Assembly: GCA_902793465.1 (NCBI GenBank)
Contig: CADBDT010000012.1
Location: 1-53,432, forward strand
From: an uncultured Coriobacteriaceae bacterium
Lineage (GTDB): Bacteria; Actinomycetota; Coriobacteriia; Coriobacteriales; Atopobiaceae
Reading direction: 5' to 3'
Length of the DNA: 53,432 nucleotides
The translations under genes were made by a program, and so were the position numbers. This document shows positions 33,641 to 42,541 of this stretch, piece by piece. Numbering within the stretch: position 1 is the stretch's first letter; every line of letters begins with the position of its first letter. The notes beneath the pieces were generated by a model, which saw only the letters and a list, made by a program, of their open reading frames with translations, was not told the DNA's origin and did no database searches.

Positions 33641-33656
33641 CCACGGTTTTCCGTGG
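33641..33656 (+). promoter_or_regulatory. Small leader hairpin before the 38-residue gene
   Basis: CCACGG-TTTT-CCGTGG lies 18 bp upstream of the small membrane peptide start. It could be a leader structure; function unknown. Confidence 0.35.
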
Positions 33657-33674
33657 GTCAAAAATGAGGTAGCC

Positions 33675-33791
33675 ATGCTTGGCAAAACAAAGATAACTAT
33701 TCTTGTAATAACGATGCTCGTCGCGTTGGCCGTGATCATTTGGGCCATCGTTGCCTCCGTTACCGAACTCTCTACGGTGTGGTACTGGTAG
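33675..33791 (+). CDS. 38-residue single-span membrane peptide
   Basis: The ATG is preceded by GAGGT with good spacing. The product has a basic start (MLGKTK), one membrane helix (ITILVITMLVALAVIIWAIV) and a short aromatic end. It lies downstream of the acyltransferase-CmpB genes, beyond the 68-bp palindrome, and convergent with cutC. It is plausible as an expressed small protein because the start site, hydrophobic helix and clean end agree. No homologue recognised. Confidence 0.55.
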   Translation: MLGKTKITILVITMLVALAVIIWAIVASVTELSTVWYW

Positions 33792-33831
33792 GAGTAGGGG
33801 TCCCAAAAGGAACGAGGTCCACTTCCGCTCG

Positions 33832-34500
33832 CTAAATGCGTACGACTTTGCTGCCGTGAACCTCGCTCACGCCAAGAAGCGCTGCAATTCTCTGGGCATT
33901 TTTCCAGCTAATACCTCCGCCGGGAAGAATGTTAATTCTCCCGCATGTATGGTCAATAAGCTTTTGCAGGTGGGGTATGTTGTCCAGAATAGGCGTGGAG
34001 AGAGGGCCGCCATGGGTAAGTATGCGATCGACGCCCAGGCTGGAAAGCGTGTCTATAGCTCCCATCTGCTCTTCTTCGTCCAGCTCGTCGAAGGCCATAT
34101 GGAAGGTGACGGCAAGCGGCGCGGCGCCATGCGATCCCTTTGCCGCGTCCACAAGACGTTTGGTAAGCTCCTCGTCAATGCCTAAGCATCCGTTCTCGCT
34201 GCGCCGCAGGCAACCAAACACCACGCCAGTAACCCCAAGCTCGCGCGCACATGAAATGTCGTCCAGCATGATGTGTGCCTCGGCCTCGTTATAAACAGAG
34301 TTCCCGCCGCGCGGTCGCACCATTGCCATAACCTTAACGTCGTGCTCGCGAGCAAACGCTACCGCCGACTTTATGACTCCGTACGAGGGCGTGGTCCCAC
34401 CAACGGCCAGATTGTCGCAAAGCTCGATGCGTTGTGCGCCACAAGCGACCGCCGCGGGAACCAGTGTCATATTCTCTGCGCAGAACTCCTTGATTAACAT
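33832..34500 (-). CDS. cutC: CutC family protein
   Basis: This 222-residue TIM-barrel protein of the CutC family, once linked to copper homeostasis, has uncertain enzymatic activity. Family blocks are IELCDNLAVGGTTPSYG, VMVRPRGG-like VMAMVRPRGGNSVY, EDGCLD-like ENGCLGID, TFHMAFDE, RILTHGG and INILPGGGI. It starts 15 nt after the stop of the adenosine-deaminase fusion gene, with GGAGGGAG upstream, so the two are an operon. A shared role is not known. Confidence 0.92.
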   Translation of the reverse strand: MLIKEFCAENMTLVPAAVACGAQRIELCDNLAVGGTTPSYGVIKSAVAFAREHDVKVMAMVRPRGGNSVYNEAEAHIMLDDISCARELGVTGVVFGCLRRSENGCLGIDEELTKRLVDAAKGSHGAAPLAVTFHMAFDELDEEEQMGAIDTLSSLGVDRILTHGGPLSTPILDNIPHLQKLIDHTCGRINILPGGGISWKNAQRIAALLGVSEVHGSKVVRI

Positions 34501-34515
34501 CGACGACTCCCTCCG

Positions 34516-36996
34516 CTAATCCCGCCGAAGCCAGCGCTCTGGATAGCACGTTTCCACGGCCTCGCAAACCATGCCCGCCAGGTCGTCGTTAGGCCCAAAC
34601 AGGGACACGTACCCCTCGAGGCTCTTGGCCTTCTCTCGCAGCATGCCACGCCTGTTAAGAACGAACATGTGGCACTTGCGCTTTCCGTTCTTGGCGTCCT
34701 GGATCATGTTTGCGCCAGAGGAGTTGCCGTCGAGGGCGACGAGGACCGAGGGCCTGCGCTTAAAGATTTCGTAGGCGACGCTCTTGTAGATGCCCATGGG
34801 GCTGGGCTCGATGGAAACCCGTACGTGTACCCCGGACCGAATGAGAGCCTCGGCCTCCTTCTGACCAATTTGGGCTGGCACGAAGGCGTAAATGTCGAAC
34901 CGCTCACGGTTGCGCTCGACCACATAGCGCTCGTAGCCCGATAGGCTGTGGCCGACCACAAGGAACATCTTGTTGGGGTCTCCCTTGGCAAGGACGTTGT
35001 CCAGCAGGTCACAGATGTCGCGCCGCCGCCTGGTAACGTGTCGGTCGTTGTTAAAGGACCCGCCTACGAGGATAACCGGCACTCGGTCGCAGGGCAGCTC
35101 CTCAATAGTATCCGAGAAAACAACGGTACTAATCATGGTGTTCGGTATGTCCAGCAAGGTCTCCTCTGGAGGTTGTTGCACCAGCATCTTTGCTGTGTAG
35201 AAGGCCTCGACGCCTTCCGTTCCCGCCTCCTGGGCAAAGGTCCGCATCTTCTGTTCGAGAGCGGCCAGGCTCCTGCGCCGTACCGTGTCCTCCGCCCGAT
35301 GCATGGCAACGAGCTCCGCCTCCGTAAGGTTGAGCGTCTTTTGGAGCGCGAGCTGCTCGTCGATCGAGTCCGTCCCATATATGGCTCCGCCGTCCGTCCC
35401 CTGCACGCAAGGCACGCCCGCCGCCAGGTACTGGCGTAGGGGATGGCGCTCCAGCTGGCTCAGGTTGTTTAGCCGGACGTTCGAGGTTATCTGGAACTCC
35501 AGCACGGCTCCGCTGTCTCGCAGGTCCTCAAGCAGCTGCCGTCCCTTGTTCGACGAAAGGTTTCTGGTGTAGAGCCCATGGCCAATCCGAACGAGGGGCA
35601 TGGGTTGACCAGGTGCAAGCCCCTCTCGCACACATTTAATAGCGTTGGCCACGTTGTCTCGCAGACCGTCGTTTTCGCCGGCGTGGATGCGAATCGTAAA
35701 GGTGGGGTGGTCTGCCGCAATCCGGTCGAGCTCTGCCACCAGCGGTGCCAGATCGCGAATGTCGTTTATCTCCTCGCCAACAATGTCGCTGCCCGCCACG
35801 TACGGGTCTCCCGCCACTGCCCGAATTGCCTGCAGGTTTTTGCGCAAATAGTCGTCTGGAGCAATCTTGTCCCTAATAATCGTGAGTGGCGTTCGCCGCA
35901 CCGCGGCAAGGAACCGCAGGGTAACCCCAGTCTCTTGTCTTATGGCGGGCATTACCGCATGGACTTGGGCCAGCATGTGCGGCGCATCCTCGGGCTTCGC
36001 GAGGGTCGTGTCAGAAATCTCCGCATAGTCGATGCCGCATGCGGCGTAGCTCCGTGCAATCCACAGTAGCTTGTCTTGAAAAACGCTGTTTGCAGAGAAG
36101 ACCGGGTGGTTTCGGTCTCTTGCCATTGTGGTAAGGGCCTTGACTACCTCGTGGTCGGGGATGCGCTCAATGCCGTCCATCTGGATGGGGTCTTTTGCAG
36201 GCACCCCCTTGCAAAAGACGTAGCGGTACAGGTAGACCTTCTCGAGGTTGGTAAATACGGCCTGCCCGTCCTTCATAATGGCCAGCGACGCCCTGATCCT
36301 GGGAATGTTGTATGCCGCGTTGTCCAGGTTCTGCAGTATGAGGGAAGCGAAGTTCAAAAATGTTCCGTCGTCGATCCTGCGCTCCAGGTACTTGCCCTTA
36401 AGAGGGGAGTTGCAGAGCCGCGCCGCCGCTTGGGCCCGTCGCGTGGACAGGAGCTTCTCCTGCGCGGGCGACACCCGCAGCCCCAGCTTTTTGATGTAGT
36501 AGAGCGGGTAGCGTATTTGGTGATGGATGCCTAGGGCAATAAGGACGTCTGGGTCCAGGTTGGCGTTCATGTGGGTATGCAGGTCGGTGCGGAACTTGCA
36601 CTCGCGCAGGATGTAGGTCTTTACGACGGTCTTGCGGAAGTCCTGCCGGTAGTCCTTGGTCTGGCTCATGAGCGTCTTTGCGATGGCGGGTATGGATGCC
36701 TTTCGTTCGATCCTGCCGTCTGGGTAGATGTTGGCGACCTTGGTGTCGAGCAGGCGAAAGACATAAACCATGCGGTTGCTGCCATCGATGTAGCAGGGCA
36801 GCGTGCCGCGGATCACCCTGAGGCCGTCCTCGCCGATTCCAAGCTCCAGGTCGCATAGAGAGGCAAGGTTGGCAATGAGATTGCCCGTCCCGTGGTTCGG
36901 TGTCCTAAGCACGTAGTGCAGTTCGTTCCCCTCGCGAAAGAGGTCGACAACAAGATCTTTCTCCTTGTCGAGGTAGAAATGCCCGAATTCCTCCAT
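34516..36996 (-). CDS. Adenosine deaminase-like protein with extra N- and C-terminal domains
   Basis: This 826-residue protein has an adenosine/AMP deaminase-type amidohydrolase in its middle (about residues 135-610). Metal and catalytic motifs are RTDLHTHMN (HxH), IRIHAGEND (His and Glu region), TSNVRLN and VQGTDGGAIYGTD (Asp). The first 130 residues form an unrecognised domain. The last 190 residues look like a Rossmann-type nucleotide-binding domain (ILVGGSFNND, FLVVGHSLSGYERY, VLVALDGNSSGANMI), possibly SLOG-like. I chose the ATG at 36996 (GGAGGG upstream) over one 14 codons earlier. Ordinary deaminases have about 350 residues. Large deaminases occur in RADAR defence, but the RdrA-type ATPase is not adjacent. 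The substrate could be a nucleoside or nucleotide signal. Confidence 0.75.
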   Translation of the reverse strand: MEEFGHFYLDKEKDLVVDLFREGNELHYVLRTPNHGTGNLIANLASLCDLELGIGEDGLRVIRGTLPCYIDGSNRMVYVFRLLDTKVANIYPDGRIERKASIPAIAKTLMSQTKDYRQDFRKTVVKTYILRECKFRTDLHTHMNANLDPDVLIALGIHHQIRYPLYYIKKLGLRVSPAQEKLLSTRRAQAAARLCNSPLKGKYLERRIDDGTFLNFASLILQNLDNAAYNIPRIRASLAIMKDGQAVFTNLEKVYLYRYVFCKGVPAKDPIQMDGIERIPDHEVVKALTTMARDRNHPVFSANSVFQDKLLWIARSYAACGIDYAEISDTTLAKPEDAPHMLAQVHAVMPAIRQETGVTLRFLAAVRRTPLTIIRDKIAPDDYLRKNLQAIRAVAGDPYVAGSDIVGEEINDIRDLAPLVAELDRIAADHPTFTIRIHAGENDGLRDNVANAIKCVREGLAPGQPMPLVRIGHGLYTRNLSSNKGRQLLEDLRDSGAVLEFQITSNVRLNNLSQLERHPLRQYLAAGVPCVQGTDGGAIYGTDSIDEQLALQKTLNLTEAELVAMHRAEDTVRRRSLAALEQKMRTFAQEAGTEGVEAFYTAKMLVQQPPEETLLDIPNTMISTVVFSDTIEELPCDRVPVILVGGSFNNDRHVTRRRRDICDLLDNVLAKGDPNKMFLVVGHSLSGYERYVVERNRERFDIYAFVPAQIGQKEAEALIRSGVHVRVSIEPSPMGIYKSVAYEIFKRRPSVLVALDGNSSGANMIQDAKNGKRKCHMFVLNRRGMLREKAKSLEGYVSLFGPNDDLAGMVCEAVETCYPERWLRRD

Positions 36997-37176
36997 GCGT
37001 TTGCCCTCCATTGCCCAGTCGTAAGGGCATGATATCAAACACTGCGCGTGGCCTGCGAGCGCACGCTAAGTCATACGAGTCGGAGATGGATGCAGTCCCG
37101 CTGGAGCACGGTGCCGTTGGGCCCAGTGTTATACTGTTTTATATATACGGTTTCTGTAAGACGATTTTGAGAGATT

Positions 37177-37211
37177 GACCTATCAAAGGGGGGTACCCCT
37201 CTTGATAGGTC
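37177..37211. repeat. Family A interspersed repeat
   Basis: GACCTATCAA-AGGGG...CCCCT-CTTGATAGGTC forms a hairpin with one bulge. It lies in the divergent region between the deaminase and lipoprotein genes. Confidence 0.75.
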
Positions 37212-37290
37212 CGGCCTTTGCTTAGGGGCAGGCAAGAGGAGAGCGGCTGCTCAGCAGGATGGATTAACGTTTGCAAAAAGGAGTTGTTTT

Positions 37291-39243
37291 ATGCGCTACA
37301 TGGCTTTTGCGTTGCTTGTTTTTGTTGGGCTTATGCTGCCAGGATGTAGTGCTCAGCAACCAGCAGCGCCAACGCAGTCAAAAGCCGAAGCACCGCAACA
37401 GGCAGACTTTACCACCAAGCAGGTACCCGTGTTTCGCGAAAAGCTCACGGACGAGAAGGCGAACCTGCGTTTTTATGCCGACATGCCAAACGTTGCGTAC
37501 ATTAACATCGCGGAGTTCTACAAGCTGCAGCTGCCCAAGGGCACGATGGACGCAAAGATCCAAGATGACGGCACCTGGCTGCTTACGACCCATACCGGCG
37601 CCGATGCATCCAAGGCCATGGAGTACGGTACGGGTGGCACGGCGGTCGTCGACTTGGCAGCCGGCACAATAACCTCGCCCAACCTGCCTGCCTTTACTAA
37701 CGTGATGTCGCTGGTGCAGGATGGCATGGACAACGTGTACTTTGACGGCACGGAATTCACGAAGATCGCGAGCGTGGAATACGACAAGCCGGCCGATACC
37801 GCCGTTATTGACCTGAGCAAGTACGGCATCGTTCCGCGCGCCGACGATGACGGCGTGTGGCTGCCCGTGCAGACGCTCGCTACGATATTTACGAGCCTTA
37901 ACTATGACTTTGTTACGTTTAACGGGCAGAAGCTCTACATCAGCAACGACAACACCATGCGCCCTCTCAAGGAGCGCGACCCAGAGTATAGCGATCCTAT
38001 CTATTCGCAGCCTGAACGCCCGGATGATGTAATCAAGTTCGATTACGGCCAGCTGTGTCTCGCGTTTGGTGAATTCTACGGAAAGCCGGCCTCCGCGCCG
38101 GACGTGCTAAAGGAGCAGGGCCTCGATGCCTTTCTTAACAGCCAGGGCGATACCGGCAAGGCCGTAAAGGATGCGCTCATGTCCAAAGATCCCGTTGAAT
38201 ACCTGCGCGGATACGACGGCCTCCATAACCTGCTTAACGTGGACGGCCACACGGTAATAGAGATTGCGAAGAGTGCCAATTTAGAAAAGAGCAAGGTACA
38301 CGAGGATCTATACAAGAGGTATCGCGAGCGTTCGGACAACGGCGACGACCTGCTCAACCAGCTTGCGGCAAAGAAGCGGGCCAACGACGAGCCGAATCTT
38401 GTGGCCGCGCACGAGCGCCGTGAGTTGTCGAAGAAGGCATATGGCAAGAGCGTCTACGTTAAGCAGGGCAATACCGCGGTAATTGTGCTCGACTCCGTGG
38501 ATAATGTGGACTTTAAAAAATGGCATGAGTTTTTGAATGACGAGGGGCCGCACCCGACGAGCACCGAACCCATAAAGGATCCCTCTCTGCCCACCAACGG
38601 AAACGTGGACAGCGTTGCCATCTTCCTCGAGGGCATCGAGCGTGCGAAGGCAGACCCCGAGGTCAAAAACGTCGTCATTGACGTGAGCAACAACGACGGT
38701 GGCTCGGACGATGTCGTTTTGTTTATAACGAGCATCATCGCCAATCGCCAATACGAGAGATTCCAGAACCCACTAACGGGGCAGACGATTACCGAGCGTT
38801 ACGACGTGGATCGCAATCTTAACGGCATGTTTGAAGGGACGAGCGATCAGGTGGACTATTCCGACCTCAACTTTGCCTTGCTCACCAGCAAGTACTCTTT
38901 TTCGTGCGCCAACATGCTCGCCTGCATTTTAAAGGACGCCGGCATCCCCATTCTTGGTGAGCGCTCCGGTGGTGGGAGCTGCAGCGTGCAGTTTCAGATG
39001 ACAGGCGATGGCCTCACATATCAGAATTCATCGTGGCTCGTCAGACTCATAAACGACGCAGGCGAGGACATGGACGCCGGTGCAGCGTTGGACGTAGACC
39101 TTATTGAGCGTGCTGGTTCAAAAAAGGTGCAGCGCGAGTTTGACGACAAAACCACGGGCAGGCATTTGAAGGCTGAGATATATGACTACTCGAGCTTCTA
39201 TGACCCGGTCGTCCTCAATCAGGTGATGAACGAGCTCTACTGA
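37291..39243 (+). CDS. Lipoprotein with S41 peptidase-like C-terminal domain
   Basis: This 650-residue surface lipoprotein has a signal peptide ending in lipobox LMLPGC (Cys near residue 19), then a Pro/Ala/Gln linker. The C-terminal part (about residues 390-640) resembles tail-specific proteases: VVIDVSNNDGGSDDVV and ALLTSKYSFSCANMLACILKDAG, where S41 enzymes carry the nucleophilic Ser, then ILGERSGGGS. No PDZ domain is recognisable. It may process or bind cell-wall proteins. AAAGGAG precedes the start. It is divergent from the deaminase operon and is a single-gene unit. Confidence 0.75.
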   Translation: MRYMAFALLVFVGLMLPGCSAQQPAAPTQSKAEAPQQADFTTKQVPVFREKLTDEKANLRFYADMPNVAYINIAEFYKLQLPKGTMDAKIQDDGTWLLTTHTGADASKAMEYGTGGTAVVDLAAGTITSPNLPAFTNVMSLVQDGMDNVYFDGTEFTKIASVEYDKPADTAVIDLSKYGIVPRADDDGVWLPVQTLATIFTSLNYDFVTFNGQKLYISNDNTMRPLKERDPEYSDPIYSQPERPDDVIKFDYGQLCLAFGEFYGKPASAPDVLKEQGLDAFLNSQGDTGKAVKDALMSKDPVEYLRGYDGLHNLLNVDGHTVIEIAKSANLEKSKVHEDLYKRYRERSDNGDDLLNQLAAKKRANDEPNLVAAHERRELSKKAYGKSVYVKQGNTAVIVLDSVDNVDFKKWHEFLNDEGPHPTSTEPIKDPSLPTNGNVDSVAIFLEGIERAKADPEVKNVVIDVSNNDGGSDDVVLFITSIIANRQYERFQNPLTGQTITERYDVDRNLNGMFEGTSDQVDYSDLNFALLTSKYSFSCANMLACILKDAGIPILGERSGGGSCSVQFQMTGDGLTYQNSSWLVRLINDAGEDMDAGAALDVDLIERAGSKKVQREFDDKTTGRHLKAEIYDYSSFYDPVVLNQVMNELY

Positions 39244-39389
39244 TTGGTGATTGCACAGCGCCTCCGGTACAGGCGCGGCATGGTCGAAGCATATATAGCT
39301 CCTATCCTTCGGGTGGACGCACAAGACGCGCCGCCAGTCGACGCCAAGGATGTTCATGCGGAGGAGCGCAGACAGGACTACGGTTTACG

Positions 39390-40502
39390 TCAGGTTCTGC
39401 TGCCGTCGCGTCGCCTTAGATAATCGGCGAGCATAGGCACCACAAAGCACAGCTCACCCCTGCGAGGGGAGATAACGATTCCCGCATCGATAAGTCGCTT
39501 ACGATATGACTGCACGCTGCCCTGCGACATGCCAAGTCGTTTTTGTATGTCTGCAGTCTTCGACGTCCCATTGTCTTGTGCCATCGCCTCAAGAAAGGCT
39601 ATATCAGTTTGAGAAAGAGGCCGTACCATAGGGAGGAACACGTTCTCGTCCAAGTCGGCACGTGCAAGAATGAGCGCCTCGTCCAAGGTCTCCGAGGTTA
39701 TCTGCTCGCCATCGTTTGTAAGACTTACCAAGTAATAGCCAATGAGTTGCAACATATAGGGAAAACCTTCTGTTGCAGCTGCGGCATCTCGAAGTGTCTT
39801 TATCGCAATGCTCCGCCCAGAACGGCTGAATGCGCTTGAGTAATACTGCCTCACGGATGACTCGGCGATTGAGCCAAGCCGGACCTTTGTTGCCCTATTC
39901 AAGAACGTTAGTGTCTCCTCTTCCAAAAGTGCGGAGACGACGGAGGGAAGGCCGGCCATTATGAGTGCGAGGTTCCTGCCATCGCCAGCTAACTCCTGAT
40001 AAGCGGTGGCGAGTTGTCGCATGGGCTCGGAATTAGGGCGCACTTCGTCTACGAGTATTACGACACCAAGATTCTTTTCCTCAAGGCGCTCACAGACCAT
40101 GCCGAGTTTAGTTTTGAACCCATACGATTGTCGTGCTTCATCTGTAAAGGTTAGGCCAAAGGAGAACCCCAATGCACCAGCACTAAATCCCTTAATAGGT
40201 GGCTTTTTTTGGGCAATCATTAGGTTTCCCGCATGCTGAAGGCCGTCAAGAATGTTGTCGAGCAGCGCTGTACCACAGGTGGTTCGCACGGCAACAAATC
40301 CTTTGGAGTCCGCTAAGTCTGATGCTTCCAGAAGCATTGCGGTTTTTCCCATGCCTCTTTGGCCCGTAATCAGTACTGCTCGCTCGCGCATGCCTGGATA
40401 GCTGTCGAAGCATTGCACAAGGGTGTTGAGCGCTGCGTCTCTGCCAACTAGGTTTTCGGGCTTATTGCCAAATGAGGGGCGAAAAATCGGAGGTTCGGCC
40501 AT
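39390..40502 (-). CDS. AAA ATPase with C-terminal winged helix
   Basis: This 370-residue Orc/STAND-type ATPase has Walker A LITGQRGMGKTAM (near residue 50), Walker B VVILVDEV, a sensor-like LIMAGLPSVV and the lid block EGFPYMLQLIGYYL. The C terminus has a winged-helix pattern (KTADIQKRLGMSQGSVQSYRKRLIDAGIV). Such stand-alone proteins regulate transcription or act in mobile-element or toxin contexts. It stands alone here. Immediately upstream are three 20-bp tandem repeats that may bind it. Part of its 3' end is duplicated upstream at 40654-40682, pointing to an earlier second copy. Confidence 0.8.
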   Translation of the reverse strand: MAEPPIFRPSFGNKPENLVGRDAALNTLVQCFDSYPGMRERAVLITGQRGMGKTAMLLEASDLADSKGFVAVRTTCGTALLDNILDGLQHAGNLMIAQKKPPIKGFSAGALGFSFGLTFTDEARQSYGFKTKLGMVCERLEEKNLGVVILVDEVRPNSEPMRQLATAYQELAGDGRNLALIMAGLPSVVSALLEEETLTFLNRATKVRLGSIAESSVRQYYSSAFSRSGRSIAIKTLRDAAAATEGFPYMLQLIGYYLVSLTNDGEQITSETLDEALILARADLDENVFLPMVRPLSQTDIAFLEAMAQDNGTSKTADIQKRLGMSQGSVQSYRKRLIDAGIVISPRRGELCFVVPMLADYLRRRDGSRT

Positions 40503-40522
40503 GCGTGCTCACATTCGTTGTG

Positions 40523-40589
40523 TTCGTTATCTTTCGTTATTCTTCGTTATCTTTCGTTATTCTTCGTTATCTTTCGTTATTCTTCGTTA
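40523..40589. repeat. Three 20-bp tandem repeats before the ATPase gene
   Basis: TTCGTTATCTTTCGTTATTC occurs three times exactly (40523, 40543 and 40563), then a partial copy ends at 40589. Each unit itself is two TTCGTTAT-type halves. They begin 20 bp upstream of the minus-strand ATPase start, so they overlap its promoter or leader. Confidence 0.9.
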
Positions 40590-40620
40590 AACCTCCATCC
40601 GTCGACTGGGTTTTAAGCCG

Positions 40621-40682
40621 CCTATCAACAGGGGTACTCCCCCTTGATAGGTTACAAAGCACAGCTCACCCCTGCAAGGGGA
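40621..40682. repeat. Family A repeat followed by duplicated ATPase 3' fragment
   Basis: 40621-40651 is a family A hairpin (CCTATCAAC-AGGGG...CCCC-CTTGATAGG). 40654-40682 matches 39442-39470, the 3' coding end of the ATPase gene, at 28 of 29 bases and in the same orientation. Confidence 0.75.
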
Positions 40683-40885
40683 TAGTATCCCCTCTATGCA
40701 CACCACTCCACCACGAGCTATCGGACAGCTTCAGAGTGGTTATCATGGCGCTACGCCCACCATAAGAAGACGCTAAGAGACGTCGCACCAGCTTTGGACA
40801 ATGTTTGAAGGCATTGAGGGCTTTCTGCCTTCCGTGCGGCATAACACCTACAATGGCGGGCAGCGAAAAACGAAGGGATGCTACC

Positions 40886-41404
40886 ATGCAAGAGATGATT
40901 GATATTTACGACAACAACAAACAGCCCACGGGCGAGACCATGGCTCGCGAGGGGGCCTTTCTGCACGAGGGGCAGTACATGCTCTACGTGCTGGCGCTCA
41001 TTGAGGATGCGCAGGGGCGGTTCCTTATTACGCAGCGTTCGCTCGACAAGCACTGGGCTGCCGGTTGGTGGGAGATTACCGGCGGCGGCGTGCGTGCGGG
41101 CGAGACGTCGGCACAGGCGGTGCGGCGCGAGGTGCCCGAAGAGGTTGGCCTGATGGTGAGCGGAGAAGTGCCCGCACCTATCTACAGCTACGAGAACGTT
41201 GACCTCAAGCGTGGCGACAACTACTTCGTTGACATATATCACCTGCACCTGGACTTCGAGGAGTCGGACGTGCATCTTTTGGACGGCGAGGCCGTGGACT
41301 TCCGCCTGGCAACCTGGGAGGATATTACAGAGCTTGCCAACCAGGGCATCTTCTTGCACTACGAGCGCCTGTGTCAGGCGCTCGAGGCGGAGGGCGTTCT
41401 GTAG
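40886..41404 (+). CDS. NUDIX hydrolase
   Basis: This 172-residue protein carries a complete NUDIX box: G-x5-E-x7-REVPEEVGL starting at GGVRAGE near residue 65. Such enzymes cleave nucleoside diphosphates linked to another group, often as housecleaning. The N-terminal IDIYDNNKQPTG pattern and the ALIEDAQGRFLITQRS strand are typical of the IPP-isomerase-like or YfcD-like subgroup. ATG 40886 was chosen because AAGGGA precedes it; the open frame upstream lacks a site. Monocistronic as far as I can see. Confidence 0.9.
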   Translation: MQEMIDIYDNNKQPTGETMAREGAFLHEGQYMLYVLALIEDAQGRFLITQRSLDKHWAAGWWEITGGGVRAGETSAQAVRREVPEEVGLMVSGEVPAPIYSYENVDLKRGDNYFVDIYHLHLDFEESDVHLLDGEAVDFRLATWEDITELANQGIFLHYERLCQALEAEGVL

Positions 41405-41818
41405 TTGGAACAGGCTCGTCTGCCGGTGCGGGCGCAGCTTCTTGCCATCAAACCTAGTATGATTCCGTGGACTATACTTCGCGAATGATAACAGACGAAT
41501 GCAAGGCAGGCCGCCCTTCCCAGCTCGCAGTTCCTCGAGGGACTGGCTGTTACGGGCACAGAAGTGAATAACGCTCGCGACCAAGTGACCAGCTGGGCAA
41601 AGGGACTTGCTATATCCTTGGTGGAGGAGGGCTAAACCGTACAATATGCAAATCTGTGCGGTTAGGAAGTACTCCCGATGGGCACTTTGTTTACGAGGAC
41701 ACGGGTGTGCTCGTAATTGGCGGACGAGTGGCGCTGAATGCGGGTTGCGCTCGATGCGGTTATACTGTATGTGTGTTATATACAAAAAGTCGTGCTTTAT
41801 GGAAAAGGGGAGAACAGC
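41405..41818. other. Intergenic region with decayed coding remnant
   Basis: About 410 bp lie between the NUDIX gene and the next protein gene. The only recognisable content is the flavodoxin-like end at 41528-41635. AT-rich TTATACTG and TTATATACA near 41759-41784 probably belong to the promoter of the following gene. Confidence 0.5.
41528..41635 (+). pseudogene. Flavodoxin C-terminal remnant
   Basis: A 35-codon frame ending in TAA reads QFLEGLAVTGTEVNNAR followed by QVTSWAKGLAISL. This matches the last helix region of flavodoxin-like proteins (LDGL-V-G...V-NWLKKL). No upstream flavodoxin body is present, so this is the 3' scrap of a deleted gene. Confidence 0.5.
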
Positions 41819-42370
41819 ATGAAAGTGGTTGGGAAGATTGCCGCGTCCGAAAAGACGTACGCGAACGAGTTCTTTGGCATGGAGCTCACGCTGCCTGAGG
41901 GCTTCTCGTTCTACGATGAGGGGCAGATGGCCGAGCTAAACGCGAGCATCGGCGAACTGCAGACGGATGAGGACGTTATAAAGGCGCTCGACAGCGGACT
42001 GGCGTTCTTCGACATGGCGGCCGCCACCACAATCGGCACGACCGTCAACGTTGTAATTGCGCATGCCGGTACGCCCGATGTACAGGCTCTCGATGCAGCC
42101 GCGTATCTTGAATCTGCAAAGGCGGGCCTTGAGTCCCAGCTCACTTTGGCAGGCGCCGAGCTAAAGGATGCCCAGGTCCGCACGTATAAGAACGACAAGA
42201 CCAAGGACGAGTTTGCCTCCATGAAGGTCCAGTTCGAGATACAGGGCGCTCTAATGTACGAAGAGCTCGTTTGCCTGAGGGCGGACGACTACTTTATGAC
42301 CATCTCGGTTACGGGGCCGGATAAGGCTGAGCTCAACAAGATACTGGAGAACCTAACGCTCACCAAGTAG
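41819..42370 (+). CDS. Unknown 183-residue soluble protein
   Basis: No family was recognised with confidence. The start (ATG 41819) has GGGGAG upstream; a longer in-frame ATG lacks a site. The protein has no signal peptide or membrane helix. The opening FFGMELTLPEGFSFYDEGQM and the mixed alpha/beta layout recall PsbP/DcrB-like (DUF1795-type) domains, which is only a hint. Its codon use matches the host, and it appears intact while the DNA on both sides is decayed. Confidence 0.6.
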   Translation: MKVVGKIAASEKTYANEFFGMELTLPEGFSFYDEGQMAELNASIGELQTDEDVIKALDSGLAFFDMAAATTIGTTVNVVIAHAGTPDVQALDAAAYLESAKAGLESQLTLAGAELKDAQVRTYKNDKTKDEFASMKVQFEIQGALMYEELVCLRADDYFMTISVTGPDKAELNKILENLTLTK

Positions 42371-42394
42371 CGCAAACTCGCAGTCTCCCATGTG

Positions 42395-42541
42395 ATGGAG
42401 CCCGGCGAGGATGGCGTAGTGCACAACCCGTACCGCGTGCAGTTCCTCCGCGACCACATTGTGGGGCGCGAGGCAGTTGCCGACGGCGTTGACCTGCGTG
42501 GGTTAAATGCCATTAGAGCGAATAGCGATACTAGTGTTTGA
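42395..42541 (+). pseudogene. Second GH1 6-phospho-beta-glucosidase scrap
   Basis: The frame reads GEDGVVHNPYRVQFLRDH and ADGVDLRGLNA. This is the region just after the GH1 nucleophile, homologous to the part around 1430-1540 here (VHDPYRIDYLRQH, NGVDLWGY). It is not an exact copy of that pseudogene. Only about 35 codons remain. Confidence 0.7.

Noticed and set aside
34516..40502. RADAR defence system call (large deaminase plus AAA ATPase)
   Set aside because: The ATPase is 370 residues with a winged helix, 2.4 kb away beyond a lipoprotein gene and in another unit; RdrA is far larger and adjacent to RdrB.
40523..40589. CRISPR array from the 20-bp direct repeats
   Set aside because: The repeats are contiguous without spacers, and no cas genes are present in the window.
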